Shown here one piece after another: positions 25,490 to 34,720 of a DNA stretch of 64,000 nt; within the stretch, counting starts at the first letter, position 1, and each line of letters opens with the position of its first letter. Under the pieces are notes generated by a model. That model was not told the origin of the DNA. It made no database searches and worked only from the letters and a program-made list of their open reading frames with translations. The stretch is from RGIG7213 sp045544195 (lineage in GTDB: Bacteria > Bacillota > Clostridia > Oscillospirales > CAG-272). The position numbers and the translations under genes were made by a program. Where the stretch lies: the NCBI GenBank assembly GCA_045544195.1, contig JAZPYO010000055.1, forward strand, positions 1-64,000, given 5' to 3'.

Positions 25490-25518
25490 GAATATTATCA
25501 GCCCGTCCATCATACAAT
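25490..25518 (+). promoter_or_regulatory. Sigma-E-like sporulation promoter of spoIIP
   Basis: GAATATT (25490-25496), 14 bases, CATACAAT (25511-25518), 27 bases before the spoIIP ATG. It matches the known sigma-E consensus (KMATATT and CATACAnT with 13-15 spacing) at almost every position. In Bacillus subtilis spoIIP is transcribed in the mother cell by sigma-E, which agrees. Confidence 0.75.
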
Positions 25519-25545
25519 ACAGTAAAACACAAAGGAGAGTATTGT

Positions 25546-26727
25546 ATGAAGCGCACGCAGATAGATATTCAGAAGCTGAAGGAATGTATATCGATAAAAG
25601 GGTCGGGGAAAGCCCGTATTTTCGGCTCATCAGCCGTAAAATACTGCGTTTATCCTCTGACCCTTTTGTGCTTGCTTTTCGGTGTGATATTCACCTTTGA
25701 GGACACCGTGAGGGCACTTTCCCGATCTGATGAGGCGTCGGAGCAAAGCGAAAACGCCGTTTTGCAAAGCACGCCCGTGCAGGACACGCTTGCATATGCT
25801 CCGCCGATGCCTGAGGATGATTGCCCGTACGTTATCGGCATTGACGATCTTGAGCCGCTTGCATTAAAGGAATATTATTATCTTAACCGTGACGTTCTGC
25901 CCGACGATATATACGGCTTTAACTATAATCTTGTGCCGCAGGGGCATATGGGGATAATACCGATATCGCTCGCGCAGGAATCGAACGGAGAAGATATGTA
26001 CATAAAAAACAAGACGGATTATGACCTTTCCGCAGATGCTCTGCCCGACATCGACCTGCCCGATATTGCAAACACAGGGGAAATATCCGTGCTTATCGTA
26101 CACACTCACGGAACAGAGGCGTACACCCCTGACGGCATTTTATCCGACGATCCTGACGATCCATACAGCACACGGTCAAAAAACAACAGCGAAAACGTCG
26201 TATCACTCGGAAAGATAATGTCCGACGTCTTTGAGCAATACGGAATAAAAACGCTTCATTACGATGTAGCACTGGATACCACGATAGACGACTATTCAAA
26301 GGCTTATTCGGCATCGGCAAAAATAATAAAGGATACCCTCAAGGAGTATCCTTCAATACAATATGTATTTGATATTCACAGAGATGCGGTAACTCTGTCA
26401 ACGGGTGAAAAGGCAAAGGCTCTGTGCCAGGTTGACGGAAAGCGCGCCGCGCAGGTAATGACCGTTGTCGGAAGCGACTTTCTCGGTCAGGACCATCCGA
26501 ATTGGAAAAGCAACCTTGCCCTTGCCGTAGCTCTGCAGACTCGCCTTGAGGACGGATATACCGATCTTTGCCGTCCGATAACCGTAAAGCAGGGGGCATT
26601 CAATCAGCACTTAAGCCCCTTCGGGCTTCTGCTTGAGATCGGAACTGACGGAAATACCCTGCAGGAAGCACAGTATTCCGCGCAACTTCTCGCACACGAG
26701 CTTGCGCATATAATAGCCAAAGGTTAA
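25546..26727 (+). CDS. spoIIP: Stage II sporulation protein P (engulfment peptidoglycan hydrolase)
   Basis: A 393-residue amidase/endopeptidase that, with SpoIID and SpoIIM, thins septal peptidoglycan during engulfment of the forespore. One membrane helix (about 28-50) anchors it; the amidase domain fills the C-terminal half, with ISVLIVHTHGTEAYTPDG (Zn-site His and Glu), YVFDIHRDAV and KQGAFNQHLSPFGLLLEIG. The middle is acidic and low in complexity. AAGGAG precedes the ATG. Its stop overlaps by four bases the stop of the convergent LRR gene, with no terminator between them. Confidence 0.92.
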   Translation: MKRTQIDIQKLKECISIKGSGKARIFGSSAVKYCVYPLTLLCLLFGVIFTFEDTVRALSRSDEASEQSENAVLQSTPVQDTLAYAPPMPEDDCPYVIGIDDLEPLALKEYYYLNRDVLPDDIYGFNYNLVPQGHMGIIPISLAQESNGEDMYIKNKTDYDLSADALPDIDLPDIANTGEISVLIVHTHGTEAYTPDGILSDDPDDPYSTRSKNNSENVVSLGKIMSDVFEQYGIKTLHYDVALDTTIDDYSKAYSASAKIIKDTLKEYPSIQYVFDIHRDAVTLSTGEKAKALCQVDGKRAAQVMTVVGSDFLGQDHPNWKSNLALAVALQTRLEDGYTDLCRPITVKQGAFNQHLSPFGLLLEIGTDGNTLQEAQYSAQLLAHELAHIIAKG

Positions 26728-28223
26728 TTTTTATAAGATCTTCTTATAAACAGAACGACTCCGACTGCGGCAGCAGCCATTATGATGACCGTCAGTATAA
26801 TGCTCGGCACAACGGAGCGTGTTTCACCGCCGCCGAGAATGTCGTCATCTGTCGGTAAGGTCTGCAAGCTCTGTGTTTCCTCGTTGAAAACATCCTCGTT
26901 CGGCTCATTTGCGCCGCCGTTTCCGCTGTCAGTATCATCTTCGGGCGCTGATGCGTCGCCGCCTTCTGCTGTTTCGGTGCTTTTTGACTCTGTTGATGTG
27001 CCATCAGACTCCGTTTCGGCGTCCCCTGATGCAGATGTTGTATCATCGGGAGCTGTTGCGGTATCCTCGGGTATTGTTGTAGTATCCTCAGGTATAGTTG
27101 TAGTGTCCTCAGGTATTGTTGTGGTATCCTCGGGTATCGTTGTAGTATCCTCGGGTATTGTTGTAGTATCCTCTGGTATTGTTGTAGTATCCTCGGGTAT
27201 TGTTGTAGTGTCCTCGGGTATCGTTGTAGTATCTGACGCGCCTTCCCTGTAATGAATGCTTACATTGTTCAGAGCATTTTTCACGCTTTCGTGAATATCA
27301 AGACCGTTCCAGTCCTCTTCCGTCGATGAATAATACACATCCGTAAGAGCTGAGCAGCCGTCAAGCGATGATGCGCCGATAGAGTCAAGGCTTGCAGGCA
27401 GAGTCAGGCTTTCGATGCTTTTGCAGCCGAATAATGCATACGGGGCAATATTCTTAACTCCGTCGGGAACTGTAAATTCCGACTCTGATTTCTGCGGCGG
27501 AAACGCTGTAAGAGATGACATATCGTAGCTGTAAAGCACGCCGTCAACGCTCTTGAAGCGCGTGTTCTTGCTGTTTACGGATATACTTTTAAGCCCGCCG
27601 TTTGAAGAGGCAAACGCCGCTGAGCCTATTCTTTCTACCGATGACGGTATCGTCAGAGAAGAAAGAGAGGAGCAGCCGAAAAACGCCTTATCTCCGATCG
27701 TCTTAAGGCTTGACGGAAGCGTTACGCCCGTCATACCGTCGCACATATCAAATGCGCCGTCTGCTATGACAAGGGTATCAACGCCGACGGAATACCGACC
27801 GTTCAATTCCGCATCTGCGCGTATCAGAACGTGGGAAATATAAAGCGCTCCGTCAGCCCAATTCACAGCATCGTTATATATGCCCGTATTCAGAAATGCG
27901 TTTTTTCCGACAGATAATACCGACGGGGCAATGCTCGCCGATTGAAGATTTTCACAGCCGTAAAAGGCGTATTCGCCTATGCTTTCAACGCCGTCCTTTA
28001 TTTCAACGGACAGAATGCTCTGCGCCTTTTCGCTCCACGGCGCGCCCGCTTCCGATGAAAAATCGTCCATTTTACCGCTGCCGCTTATTGTGAGCTTGCC
28101 GTCCTCTGTCAAATCGTACGTAATATCACCGATCTTACCGTTATCGGCAAAAACGGAGATCATCAAAGGGCATATAACGGCTATAATAACAGCTATGCTG
28201 AATATGTTCAGTATTTTTTTCAA
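26724..28223 (-). CDS. BspA-like leucine-rich-repeat surface protein with TTTIPED repeat stalk and C-terminal membrane anchor
   Basis: About 499 residues. A signal peptide (KKILNIFSIAVIIAVICPLM) is followed by an opening WSEKAQ/GSGKMDDF unit and then LRR_5 repeats (IGEYAFYGC, IGDKAFFGCSSL, IGSAAF, IGASSLDGCSAL) to about residue 320. Eight copies of the heptapeptide TTTIPED, then an acidic Ser/Thr-rich stretch, form a stalk before a C-terminal helix and RRSYKN. The frame is open from 28310, but that ATG yields an implausible N terminus; the TTG at 28223 lies five bases after GGAGG and directly begins the signal peptide. BspA-type repeats mediate adhesion in known members; the ligand here is unknown. 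Confidence 0.82.
   Translation of the reverse strand: MKKILNIFSIAVIIAVICPLMISVFADNGKIGDITYDLTEDGKLTISGSGKMDDFSSEAGAPWSEKAQSILSVEIKDGVESIGEYAFYGCENLQSASIAPSVLSVGKNAFLNTGIYNDAVNWADGALYISHVLIRADAELNGRYSVGVDTLVIADGAFDMCDGMTGVTLPSSLKTIGDKAFFGCSSLSSLTIPSSVERIGSAAFASSNGGLKSISVNSKNTRFKSVDGVLYSYDMSSLTAFPPQKSESEFTVPDGVKNIAPYALFGCKSIESLTLPASLDSIGASSLDGCSALTDVYYSSTEEDWNGLDIHESVKNALNNVSIHYREGASDTTTIPEDTTTIPEDTTTIPEDTTTIPEDTTTIPEDTTTIPEDTTTIPEDTTTIPEDTATAPDDTTSASGDAETESDGTSTESKSTETAEGGDASAPEDDTDSGNGGANEPNEDVFNEETQSLQTLPTDDDILGGGETRSVVPSIILTVIIMAAAAVGVVLFIRRSYKN
27061..27228 (-). repeat. Eight tandem 21-bp units encoding TTTIPED
   Basis: Exact 21-base period, eight copies, with only silent differences at a few positions (TCG/TCA/TCT and ATT/ATC/ATA wobble). 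A degenerate ninth unit (TATAPDD) follows at the 3' end of the stalk. Such arrays change copy number by slippage, so stalk length is probably variable between strains. Confidence 0.9.
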
Positions 28224-28436
28224 AGCAGCCTCCAATATTACAGTTAGATATATGAAAACGCAAGTACCGCACAGTGTATATGCATTTTTTATTCCAATAA
28301 AAATTATCACCCAACATTGTACTACATACGCATCTGTTAAGCAACGAAAAAATAATAAAATTTAATGAATTTTTTAATAATATGGTATACGAAGGCATAA
28401 AAATCAGAGGGAAACGAAAAAAATTCCAAAAACCCC

Positions 28437-28465
28437 TTTACAAATCCGTTTGCCTGTGATATAAT
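28437..28465 (+). promoter_or_regulatory. Promoter of rpsO
   Basis: TTTACA (28437-28442), 17 bases, perfect TATAAT (28460-28465). The transcript would have a leader of about 110 bases before rpsO. Confidence 0.8.
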
Positions 28466-28582
28466 CCTATGCGGTATGGCAACGAATACACAGTTTACGG
28501 AAATAAGGCGCTTGCCAAAGGCGCGCATCACCCGCCGTATGCTATGTATATCGAATATTTGATTTTGAAAGGTGAATTAAAA

Positions 28583-28849
28583 ATGCTTCTTAAAGAAGAA
28601 AAGCAGCAGATCATTGCTCAGTACAAAACACACGAAAGCGACACAGGCTCACCCGAGGTACAGATCGCTATCCTTACAACAAGAATAAACACGCTCAACG
28701 AGCATCTTAAGGCTAACAAAAACGACCACCACTCCAGAAGAGGCCTTCTTAAGATGGTAGGTAAGAGAAGAAACCTTCTCAACTACCTTATGAAAAAGGA
28801 CATCGAAAGATACAGAGCTATCATCGAAAAGCTCGGAATCAGAAAGTAA
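28583..28849 (+). CDS. rpsO: 30S ribosomal protein S15
   Basis: An 88-residue S15, which binds the central domain of 16S rRNA early in 30S assembly. The sequence contains TGSPEVQIAILT, LNEHLKANKNDHHSRRGLL and GKRRNLLNYLMKKDIERYR, all highly conserved. The frame is open upstream to 28469, but the ATG at 28583 behind AAAGGTG gives the family length. The roughly 110-base leader may hold the S15 autoregulatory site known in several bacteria, although I cannot match it to a described fold. A strong terminator follows. Confidence 0.96.
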   Translation: MLLKEEKQQIIAQYKTHESDTGSPEVQIAILTTRINTLNEHLKANKNDHHSRRGLLKMVGKRRNLLNYLMKKDIERYRAIIEKLGIRK

Positions 28850-28862
28850 TTTTACAAAGCAT

Positions 28863-28900
28863 CCCGTTTGCTACGCCATACAGCAAACGGGTGTTTTTTT
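28863..28900 (+). terminator. Terminator of rpsO
   Basis: CCCGTTTGCT (28863-28872) pairs with AGCAAACGGG (28882-28891), followed by TG and seven T. It makes rpsO monocistronic. Confidence 0.9.
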
Positions 28901-29009
28901 ATCATCAGCGGCTCTGGCTATACCTATAAATTCAATTATTATAAATATTTATGTTGTGATGTAACACTAAATTCACATTTTTTTGTTAGAATGTGTTTCG
29001 GGTATATAT

Positions 29010-29978
29010 ATGAAAATCAGAAACATTGAATTGAAATACGGTATATTTCTTGCTCCTATGGCGGGCGTTACCGATATTTGCGCAAGAGAAATATACAGAT
29101 CTCACGGTGCGGAATATATGACGACGGAAATGGTATCCGCCGCCGCTGTGCATTACGGTGACAAAAAAACGCTTGAAATAGCGCAAATATCCGAAAAAGA
29201 GGGCTATTGCGCCATACAGATATTCGGCCACGATGCGCAAATGATGGCAAATGCCGCCCGTGTTATGTCGCATCTTCCCACGCCGCCGTGCGCCATTGAC
29301 ATAAATATGGGCTGTCCTGTAAAAAAGATAGTCGGCGGCGGCGACGGCTCCGCCTTGATGAAGGACCCTGTCTTAGCAGGAAGAATAATACAAAGCGTCG
29401 TTGATGCGTGCGATATTCCCGTAACTGTGAAAATACGCGCAGGATACGACAGGCAGCATAAAAACGCGCCCGAAATTGCGCATATCGCAGAGGAATGCGG
29501 CGCTGAGGCAATATGCGTTCACGGCAGAACGCGTGAGGATATGTATATAAACGGCACTGTTGACTATGATATAATAGCAAGGGTAAAGCAGACAGTAAGT
29601 ATCCCTGTAATAGCCAACGGCGATATAACGTGCGGGGCGGATTTCAAAAGAATACTTGAATATACGGGCTGTGACGGCGGCGCGATAGGCAGAGCCGCGC
29701 AGGGAAACCCGTTTATCTTTGAAGAAATAAACGCGTATATGCAAGGCGTGCCGTATACCATGCCGTCAAGACAGAGACGTATACAGACAGCGCTTGAGCA
29801 TATTCGTCTTATGGTAAGCTCAAAGGGGTATCTCGGCGTGCTTGAATCACGGAAGCACGCAGGCTGGTACACAAAGGGGCTTTCGGGCGGCGGTGAGATA
29901 CGCAACGCAATAAACAAGGCAGAAAGCCTTCAGCAGATAGAAAACATACTGTATTCCGCGCTTGAGCATCAGCAGTAA
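29010..29978 (+). CDS. dusB: tRNA-dihydrouridine synthase
   Basis: An FMN enzyme that reduces uridines in the tRNA D-loop. The 322-residue protein has the TIM-barrel start LAPMAGVTDICAREI, the catalytic cysteine C102 in DINMGCPVKKIV, the GGGDGSALMKDP loop, VKIRAGYD and CVHGRTREDMY. The frame begins at 28983, but the ATG at 29010 fits the usual N terminus; its ribosome binding site is weak (CGGGT). Assignment to the DusB subgroup rests on overall similarity (the KIRNIELKYGIFLAPMAG start) and is less sure than the family. YfhO follows 51 bases later. Confidence 0.9.
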   Translation: MKIRNIELKYGIFLAPMAGVTDICAREIYRSHGAEYMTTEMVSAAAVHYGDKKTLEIAQISEKEGYCAIQIFGHDAQMMANAARVMSHLPTPPCAIDINMGCPVKKIVGGGDGSALMKDPVLAGRIIQSVVDACDIPVTVKIRAGYDRQHKNAPEIAHIAEECGAEAICVHGRTREDMYINGTVDYDIIARVKQTVSIPVIANGDITCGADFKRILEYTGCDGGAIGRAAQGNPFIFEEINAYMQGVPYTMPSRQRRIQTALEHIRLMVSSKGYLGVLESRKHAGWYTKGLSGGGEIRNAINKAESLQQIENILYSALEHQQ

Positions 29979-30029
29979 CGATAGCTTGATATACGGCATA
30001 CGGAAGAAAGGAACCGTTCTTGAAGATCT

Positions 30030-32999
30030 ATGAATAACACGCTGGAAATAAAAAAGCCGACATTTATAAGCAAACTCAAGGCGCTTTTCAGCAGGATAAT
30101 GTCATCCCCGTCGCTGTATCTTTTAGCCTGCTTTTTACTGCCGCTTCTTCTGATGTGGACGATATTCATCATAAGAGGCGTTTATCCGTTCGGCGACAAA
30201 TCGGTGCTTGTGCTTGACCTTAACGCGCAGTACGTTTACTTTTTCGAGGGAATGAGAGATATCCTTCAGGGCGACGGATCGCCGTTTTACACCTGGTACA
30301 GAGCCTTATCGGGCGAGTTTTCGGGAATGTACGCATATTATGTAGCAAGCCCGTTCGCCATAATAACGCTGTTTTTCTCCGAGGAAGGAATAACAGAATC
30401 TTTACTCGCAATGACGCTTTTAAAGTGCGGAAGCATGGGTCTTACATTCGGATATTATCTGCATAAAACACGTCCGTCAAAGCCCGTTTACGTCATAATG
30501 TTCTCCTGTATGTACGCTCTTTCAAGCTATGCGTTCGTGCAGGCTATGAATACTATGTGGATGGACGCTTTGATATATCTGCCGCTTATTCTGCTCGGTC
30601 TTGAGGCTCTTATAGACAGGGGCAGGTTTCTGCTTTACACAAGCACTCTTGCCCTTTGCTTCATTGCCAACTTCTACATCGGCTTTATGGTGGCGATATT
30701 CGTCGTTCTTTACTTTATGTACTACTACATTTCACGGTATAAGATGTCGGATTTCGGCAAATTCTTCTTTTCATTTTACAAGTTTGCCTTTTTCTCCGTT
30801 ATCGGCGCGTGCATTTCCGCTGTGATACTGATACCGACTTATTATTCCCTGTCATTCGGTAAAAACGATTTTTCAAATCCCACGTATACGTTCTCATCAA
30901 AATTCGATTTTCTCGAGATAATAACGCAGATGATGCCCAACTCGTACGATACGGTACGGCCTGAGGGCTTGCCGTTCATATACTGCGGTATCGTTGCGAT
31001 ATTGCTTTTGCCCCTTTACTTTCTTACAAGCAGAATACGCACAAGACAGAGAGTGATGGGCGGTGTCATACTTGCTGTAATGGTGCTTTCGTTCACAGGC
31101 TCGACAATCGACCTTTTCTGGCACGGAATGCAGAAGCCCAACTGGCTCAATTACCGATACAGCTTTATGTTCATCTTCCTTGTTCTGATATTTGCGTACG
31201 ATGCATTGCGGTTCTTGAAGATGCAGACATTCCGCGTTGTGTTTGCAACAGGCGGAATACTCGGCGTTGTCGTTATGATAATACAAAAGCTCGTTGACGT
31301 TGAAAACGGCGAATTTGACTGGCTTTACACAAAAGCCGAAACAAGCGGCGGATATGAGCCGGGCCTCTTGCTCACTATATGGTTCTGGATGATAATGATA
31401 GGCGTCCTTACCGCGCTTTTGTGGGCAGTCGCAAACAAAAAAAGCAAGGCGGCATCGATCGTTTTATGCTCCGTTGTATGCCTTGAGCTGTTCATAAACG
31501 GCATTTACGATATGTTCAAGCTCCACGATGACGTTTACTACTCCACAAGAACGAGCTACGTTGAATTTTTCGACAGATGGAGAGGAATAACGAACGACGT
31601 TCAAAAAAGCGATATTTCCCTTTACCGTATGGAAAAAACGGCGCACCGCAAGGTAAATGACAATATGACGCTTCGTTTAAGAGGCATTTCGGGATCAACG
31701 TCAACGCTTAACGCATCAGTTATAACGCTTTTGAACAAGCTCGGCTACGCATCAAAATCCCACTGGTCAAAGTACGTCGGAACGAACCCCGTTGCCGACT
31801 CCCTTATCGGAATAAAGTACATTCTGACAGACGATGAGAAAAAAATGATGCCCGAGTTTGAAAAGCTCCTGCAGCAAATAGACCCGACAAGCGCCGACGT
31901 AACGGAGCCTGATATGCTCTACGCATACGAAAACCCCTACGCGCTGCCGATGCTTTACGGCGTATCCGAGGATATCCTTGAATACGATTGGAACAGAAAG
32001 GATGAGGACGGCAAGATAATCGAATACTCCGCTCCGACGATACTGAACAGCATCGTTTCCGCAATGCTCGGAGAAGAAACGCAGATATTCGTGCCCGTTG
32101 AAATAACGTCAAAGGAAACGGACGGTGTGCGTGAGGCTTACGCAGGCGGATATACGCACCACAAGTACGCTCTGCTCGATTCGGGCGGTAAGGGTACTGT
32201 CAGCTTCACATTTACCGTTGAACAGTCGGGAAGCATATATATCCACTTCCCCTCGCAGTATCCGAGAAATACAACGCTTCGCATAAGAGATAACGCGCCG
32301 GGCGAAAGCTCGTCAGGCTTCGTTTCAAAGGGCTCGTATCTTACGAACGAAACGCACTCGATACTTTATATAGGCGAGTACGAAAAGGGCCATGAGGTCA
32401 CAGTTCAGCTCAACTTAAAGGAAAATGACCTTTATTTCAACTGCAATCAGGATTATATATTCTTCTTCGACGATAACGCGTTTGAATCAGCGTTCAAAAA
32501 GCTCGCTCAAAGCAAGATAAAGGTATCCGATTTCAGCGATACGCATATAGAAGGAACGATAGACGTACAAAAGGGCGACGAATTGATATTCACATCGATC
32601 CCGTATGACGAGGGCTGGACAGTCAAGGTGGACGGCAAAAAAGTCCCCTTGCAGAAATCACTCAACTCGCTTTTGTGCTTCACAGCATCAGAGGGCGAGC
32701 ATACAATAGAGCTTTCGTACATCCCGCAGGGCTTTATTATAGGGCTTATTGCTTGTATTTTCGGTCTGGCTCTGCTCTGTGCGTTAACGGTCATCGACCT
32801 TAAACGCAGAAAAAAGAGAAAAGAGCGCATAATGGCTCTTATCCACTCACCGCAGTCAACATACAGTAAGTACCGCGAGCGGCTTTTACAGGTGCAGTCA
32901 TATGCAAGCGAATCTGAGGACACCTGTCAGGAAAATGACATCGATGACACAGCGCAAGACGGCGGAACACCAGATGCCGACACCGAAAAGGCGGAATAA
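30030..32999 (+). CDS. yfhO: YfhO-family membrane protein (putative glycosyltransferase-like)
   Basis: A 989-residue polytopic protein. A cytosolic N terminus leads into 12 or so helices up to about residue 490, then a large extracytoplasmic domain (about 500-910), a final helix (about 913-935) and an acidic cytosolic tail. IRGVYPFGDKSVLVLDLNAQY at the start (about 48-68) and GWTVKVDGKKVPL near the end are hallmarks of the YfhO family, which resembles GT-C glycosyltransferases. Bacillus YfhO is linked with glycosylation of lipoteichoic acid; the same role is plausible given the teichoic-like genes at 43-47 kb, but unproven. The SGNH hydrolase gene starts two bases later. Confidence 0.85.
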   Translation: MNNTLEIKKPTFISKLKALFSRIMSSPSLYLLACFLLPLLLMWTIFIIRGVYPFGDKSVLVLDLNAQYVYFFEGMRDILQGDGSPFYTWYRALSGEFSGMYAYYVASPFAIITLFFSEEGITESLLAMTLLKCGSMGLTFGYYLHKTRPSKPVYVIMFSCMYALSSYAFVQAMNTMWMDALIYLPLILLGLEALIDRGRFLLYTSTLALCFIANFYIGFMVAIFVVLYFMYYYISRYKMSDFGKFFFSFYKFAFFSVIGACISAVILIPTYYSLSFGKNDFSNPTYTFSSKFDFLEIITQMMPNSYDTVRPEGLPFIYCGIVAILLLPLYFLTSRIRTRQRVMGGVILAVMVLSFTGSTIDLFWHGMQKPNWLNYRYSFMFIFLVLIFAYDALRFLKMQTFRVVFATGGILGVVVMIIQKLVDVENGEFDWLYTKAETSGGYEPGLLLTIWFWMIMIGVLTALLWAVANKKSKAASIVLCSVVCLELFINGIYDMFKLHDDVYYSTRTSYVEFFDRWRGITNDVQKSDISLYRMEKTAHRKVNDNMTLRLRGISGSTSTLNASVITLLNKLGYASKSHWSKYVGTNPVADSLIGIKYILTDDEKKMMPEFEKLLQQIDPTSADVTEPDMLYAYENPYALPMLYGVSEDILEYDWNRKDEDGKIIEYSAPTILNSIVSAMLGEETQIFVPVEITSKETDGVREAYAGGYTHHKYALLDSGGKGTVSFTFTVEQSGSIYIHFPSQYPRNTTLRIRDNAPGESSSGFVSKGSYLTNETHSILYIGEYEKGHEVTVQLNLKENDLYFNCNQDYIFFFDDNAFESAFKKLAQSKIKVSDFSDTHIEGTIDVQKGDELIFTSIPYDEGWTVKVDGKKVPLQKSLNSLLCFTASEGEHTIELSYIPQGFIIGLIACIFGLALLCALTVIDLKRRKKRKERIMALIHSPQSTYSKYRERLLQVQSYASESEDTCQENDIDDTAQDGGTPDADTEKAE

Positions 33000-33001
33000 G
33001 T

Positions 33002-33634
33002 ATGAAAAGCTGTGTTATATACGGAGACAGTATTTCAACGACGAACTTTTCCGCAGGCGGCTTTCAGCAAACGCTGTGCGATCTGCTCGGCGCTGAAAAA
33101 ATGATAAATCTTGCAGAAAACGCCGCAGCTCTTTCCTCAGGCTATCCGTATTCGGTATACGATAAGATAATGCAGGAAAAGCCGGATGACGATGTACAGC
33201 TCGTCATTCTGTGGGCGGGGACTAACGATTGGTACTACGGCGTACCGCTTGGAGAATATGACAGCCGCTTAAGCACGGATTTCTGCGGATGTCTGAGAGG
33301 GGCGGTGCTGAAAGCATGCGAGCTTTATCCGAAAAGCGCCGTTATATGCGTAAGCCCCATTTACAGATATTCCGAATACGACGGACAAGCGGATAAATTT
33401 CAGGCGTTTGACACAAAAAACAGCGCAGGCTATACCCTTTACGATTACTATAAGGCAATGCAGGCAGTTTCCGAAAGAGTAGGCTTTCCGCTCTGCGATA
33501 TGCGTACCTTAAGCGCGATAAACTCAGCCAATCACAAGATATATCTGCGTGACGGCGTGCATCCCACGGTTCTGGGATACAAAAGAATTGCTAATATTCT
33601 GTATGATTTTGCAGAAAAATATATTTTAAAATAA
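33002..33634 (+). CDS. SGNH/GDSL-family hydrolase
   Basis: A 210-residue esterase-fold enzyme without a signal peptide. It shows block I IYGDSIS (nucleophile S10), the oxyanion Asn in WAGTNDWYYG, and the catalytic Asp/His pair in LRDGVHPTVLGYKRIA. Substrates of this family include acyl chains on sugars and lipids. It starts two bases after yfhO, whose 3' end contains no separate promoter, so the two are cotranscribed; a role in trimming acyl or acetyl groups from the same polymer is only an inference. Confidence 0.85.
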   Translation: MKSCVIYGDSISTTNFSAGGFQQTLCDLLGAEKMINLAENAAALSSGYPYSVYDKIMQEKPDDDVQLVILWAGTNDWYYGVPLGEYDSRLSTDFCGCLRGAVLKACELYPKSAVICVSPIYRYSEYDGQADKFQAFDTKNSAGYTLYDYYKAMQAVSERVGFPLCDMRTLSAINSANHKIYLRDGVHPTVLGYKRIANILYDFAEKYILK

Positions 33635-33649
33635 ATGGAGATGAAAAAA

Positions 33650-34720
33650 ATGCTTAACATCACAAAGCAAAGAACAGCAAATCCCAAGGTAAAGCCCGAT
33701 TATGACAATCTGGGCTTCGGTAAATACTTTACCGACCATATGTTCCTTATGAACTACAGCACGGAAAAGGGCTGGCACGACGCAAGGATCGTTCCTTACG
33801 CTCCGCTTCCCCTTGACCCGTCGGCAATGGTATTCCACTACGCTCAGGAAATGTTTGAGGGTATGAAGGCTTACAAGACACCTGACGGCGGCGTACAGCT
33901 TTTCAGACCTATGAAGAACATCGAGCGTATGGCAAATACCTGCGAAAGACTCTGCATACCGAAGATCCCCAACGACGACGTTCTGCAGGCTATTTCCGAA
34001 ACGGTTCTTTTCGATGAGGACTGGATACCCACAAAGGTAGGCACGTCGCTTTACATCCGTCCTTTCATAATCGCAACCGATCCTATGCTCGGCGTACATC
34101 CGTCACACACATACATCTTCTGCATAATCCTTTCACCCGTTGCGGCGTACTATGCAGAGGGCATCAACCCCGTTAAGATATTCATCGAAAGAGAATATGT
34201 AAGAGCCGTTAAGGGCGGCACGGGCTTTGCAAAGGTAGGCGGAAACTACGCAGCATCGCTCAAGGGTCAGGAAAAGGCTAACGCTCTGGGCTATTCTCAG
34301 GTCCTCTGGCTTGACGGTATACACAGAAAGTATATCGACGAGGTAGGCGCGATGAACGTATTCTTCGTTATCGGAGATGAGGTAATAACACCCTCGCTTG
34401 AAGATGGCAACATTCTTCCGGGTGTTACAAGAGGCTCGTGCGTTGAGCTTCTCAAGAGCTGGGGCGTAAAGGTATCTGAGCGCGCGCTGTCCGTTGACGA
34501 GCTTTATGAGGCATACGACAAGGGCGAATTGAAGGAAGCGTTCGGCACAGGTACTGCCGCTGTTATATCCCCCATCGGCTCTCTTGACGATGAAAACAAG
34601 AAGGCAGTTATAAACGGAGGCAAGATCGGTCCTATCTCACAGAAGCTGTATGACACTCTCACAGGCATTCAGTGGGGTACTGTTGCAGATCCGTTCGGCT
34701 GGACAGTAAAGATAAAATAA
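33650..34720 (+). CDS. ilvE: Branched-chain amino acid aminotransferase
   Basis: PLP fold-type IV aminotransferase (356 residues) interconverting branched-chain amino acids and their 2-oxoacids. Signatures: FHYAQEMFEGMKAY, IRPFIIATDPMLGVHP, the Schiff-base lysine region GGTGFAKVGGNYAASLKGQE, and WLDGIHRKYIDEVGAMNVFF. An ATG at 33635 in frame lies inside the ribosome binding site; the ATG at 33650 is eight bases after GGAGATG. It follows the SGNH gene by 15 bases and abuts the pseudouridine synthase gene. Codon choice is more biased than in its neighbours, suggesting high expression. Confidence 0.95.
   Translation: MLNITKQRTANPKVKPDYDNLGFGKYFTDHMFLMNYSTEKGWHDARIVPYAPLPLDPSAMVFHYAQEMFEGMKAYKTPDGGVQLFRPMKNIERMANTCERLCIPKIPNDDVLQAISETVLFDEDWIPTKVGTSLYIRPFIIATDPMLGVHPSHTYIFCIILSPVAAYYAEGINPVKIFIEREYVRAVKGGTGFAKVGGNYAASLKGQEKANALGYSQVLWLDGIHRKYIDEVGAMNVFFVIGDEVITPSLEDGNILPGVTRGSCVELLKSWGVKVSERALSVDELYEAYDKGELKEAFGTGTAAVISPIGSLDDENKKAVINGGKIGPISQKLYDTLTGIQWGTVADPFGWTVKIK

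Noticed and set aside
26782..27252. A 156-residue open frame antisense to the TTTIPED repeat
   Set aside because: It is a frame kept open by the repeat itself (SSGIVVV units); it has no ribosome binding site and the sense frame has signal peptide, LRRs and an anchor.
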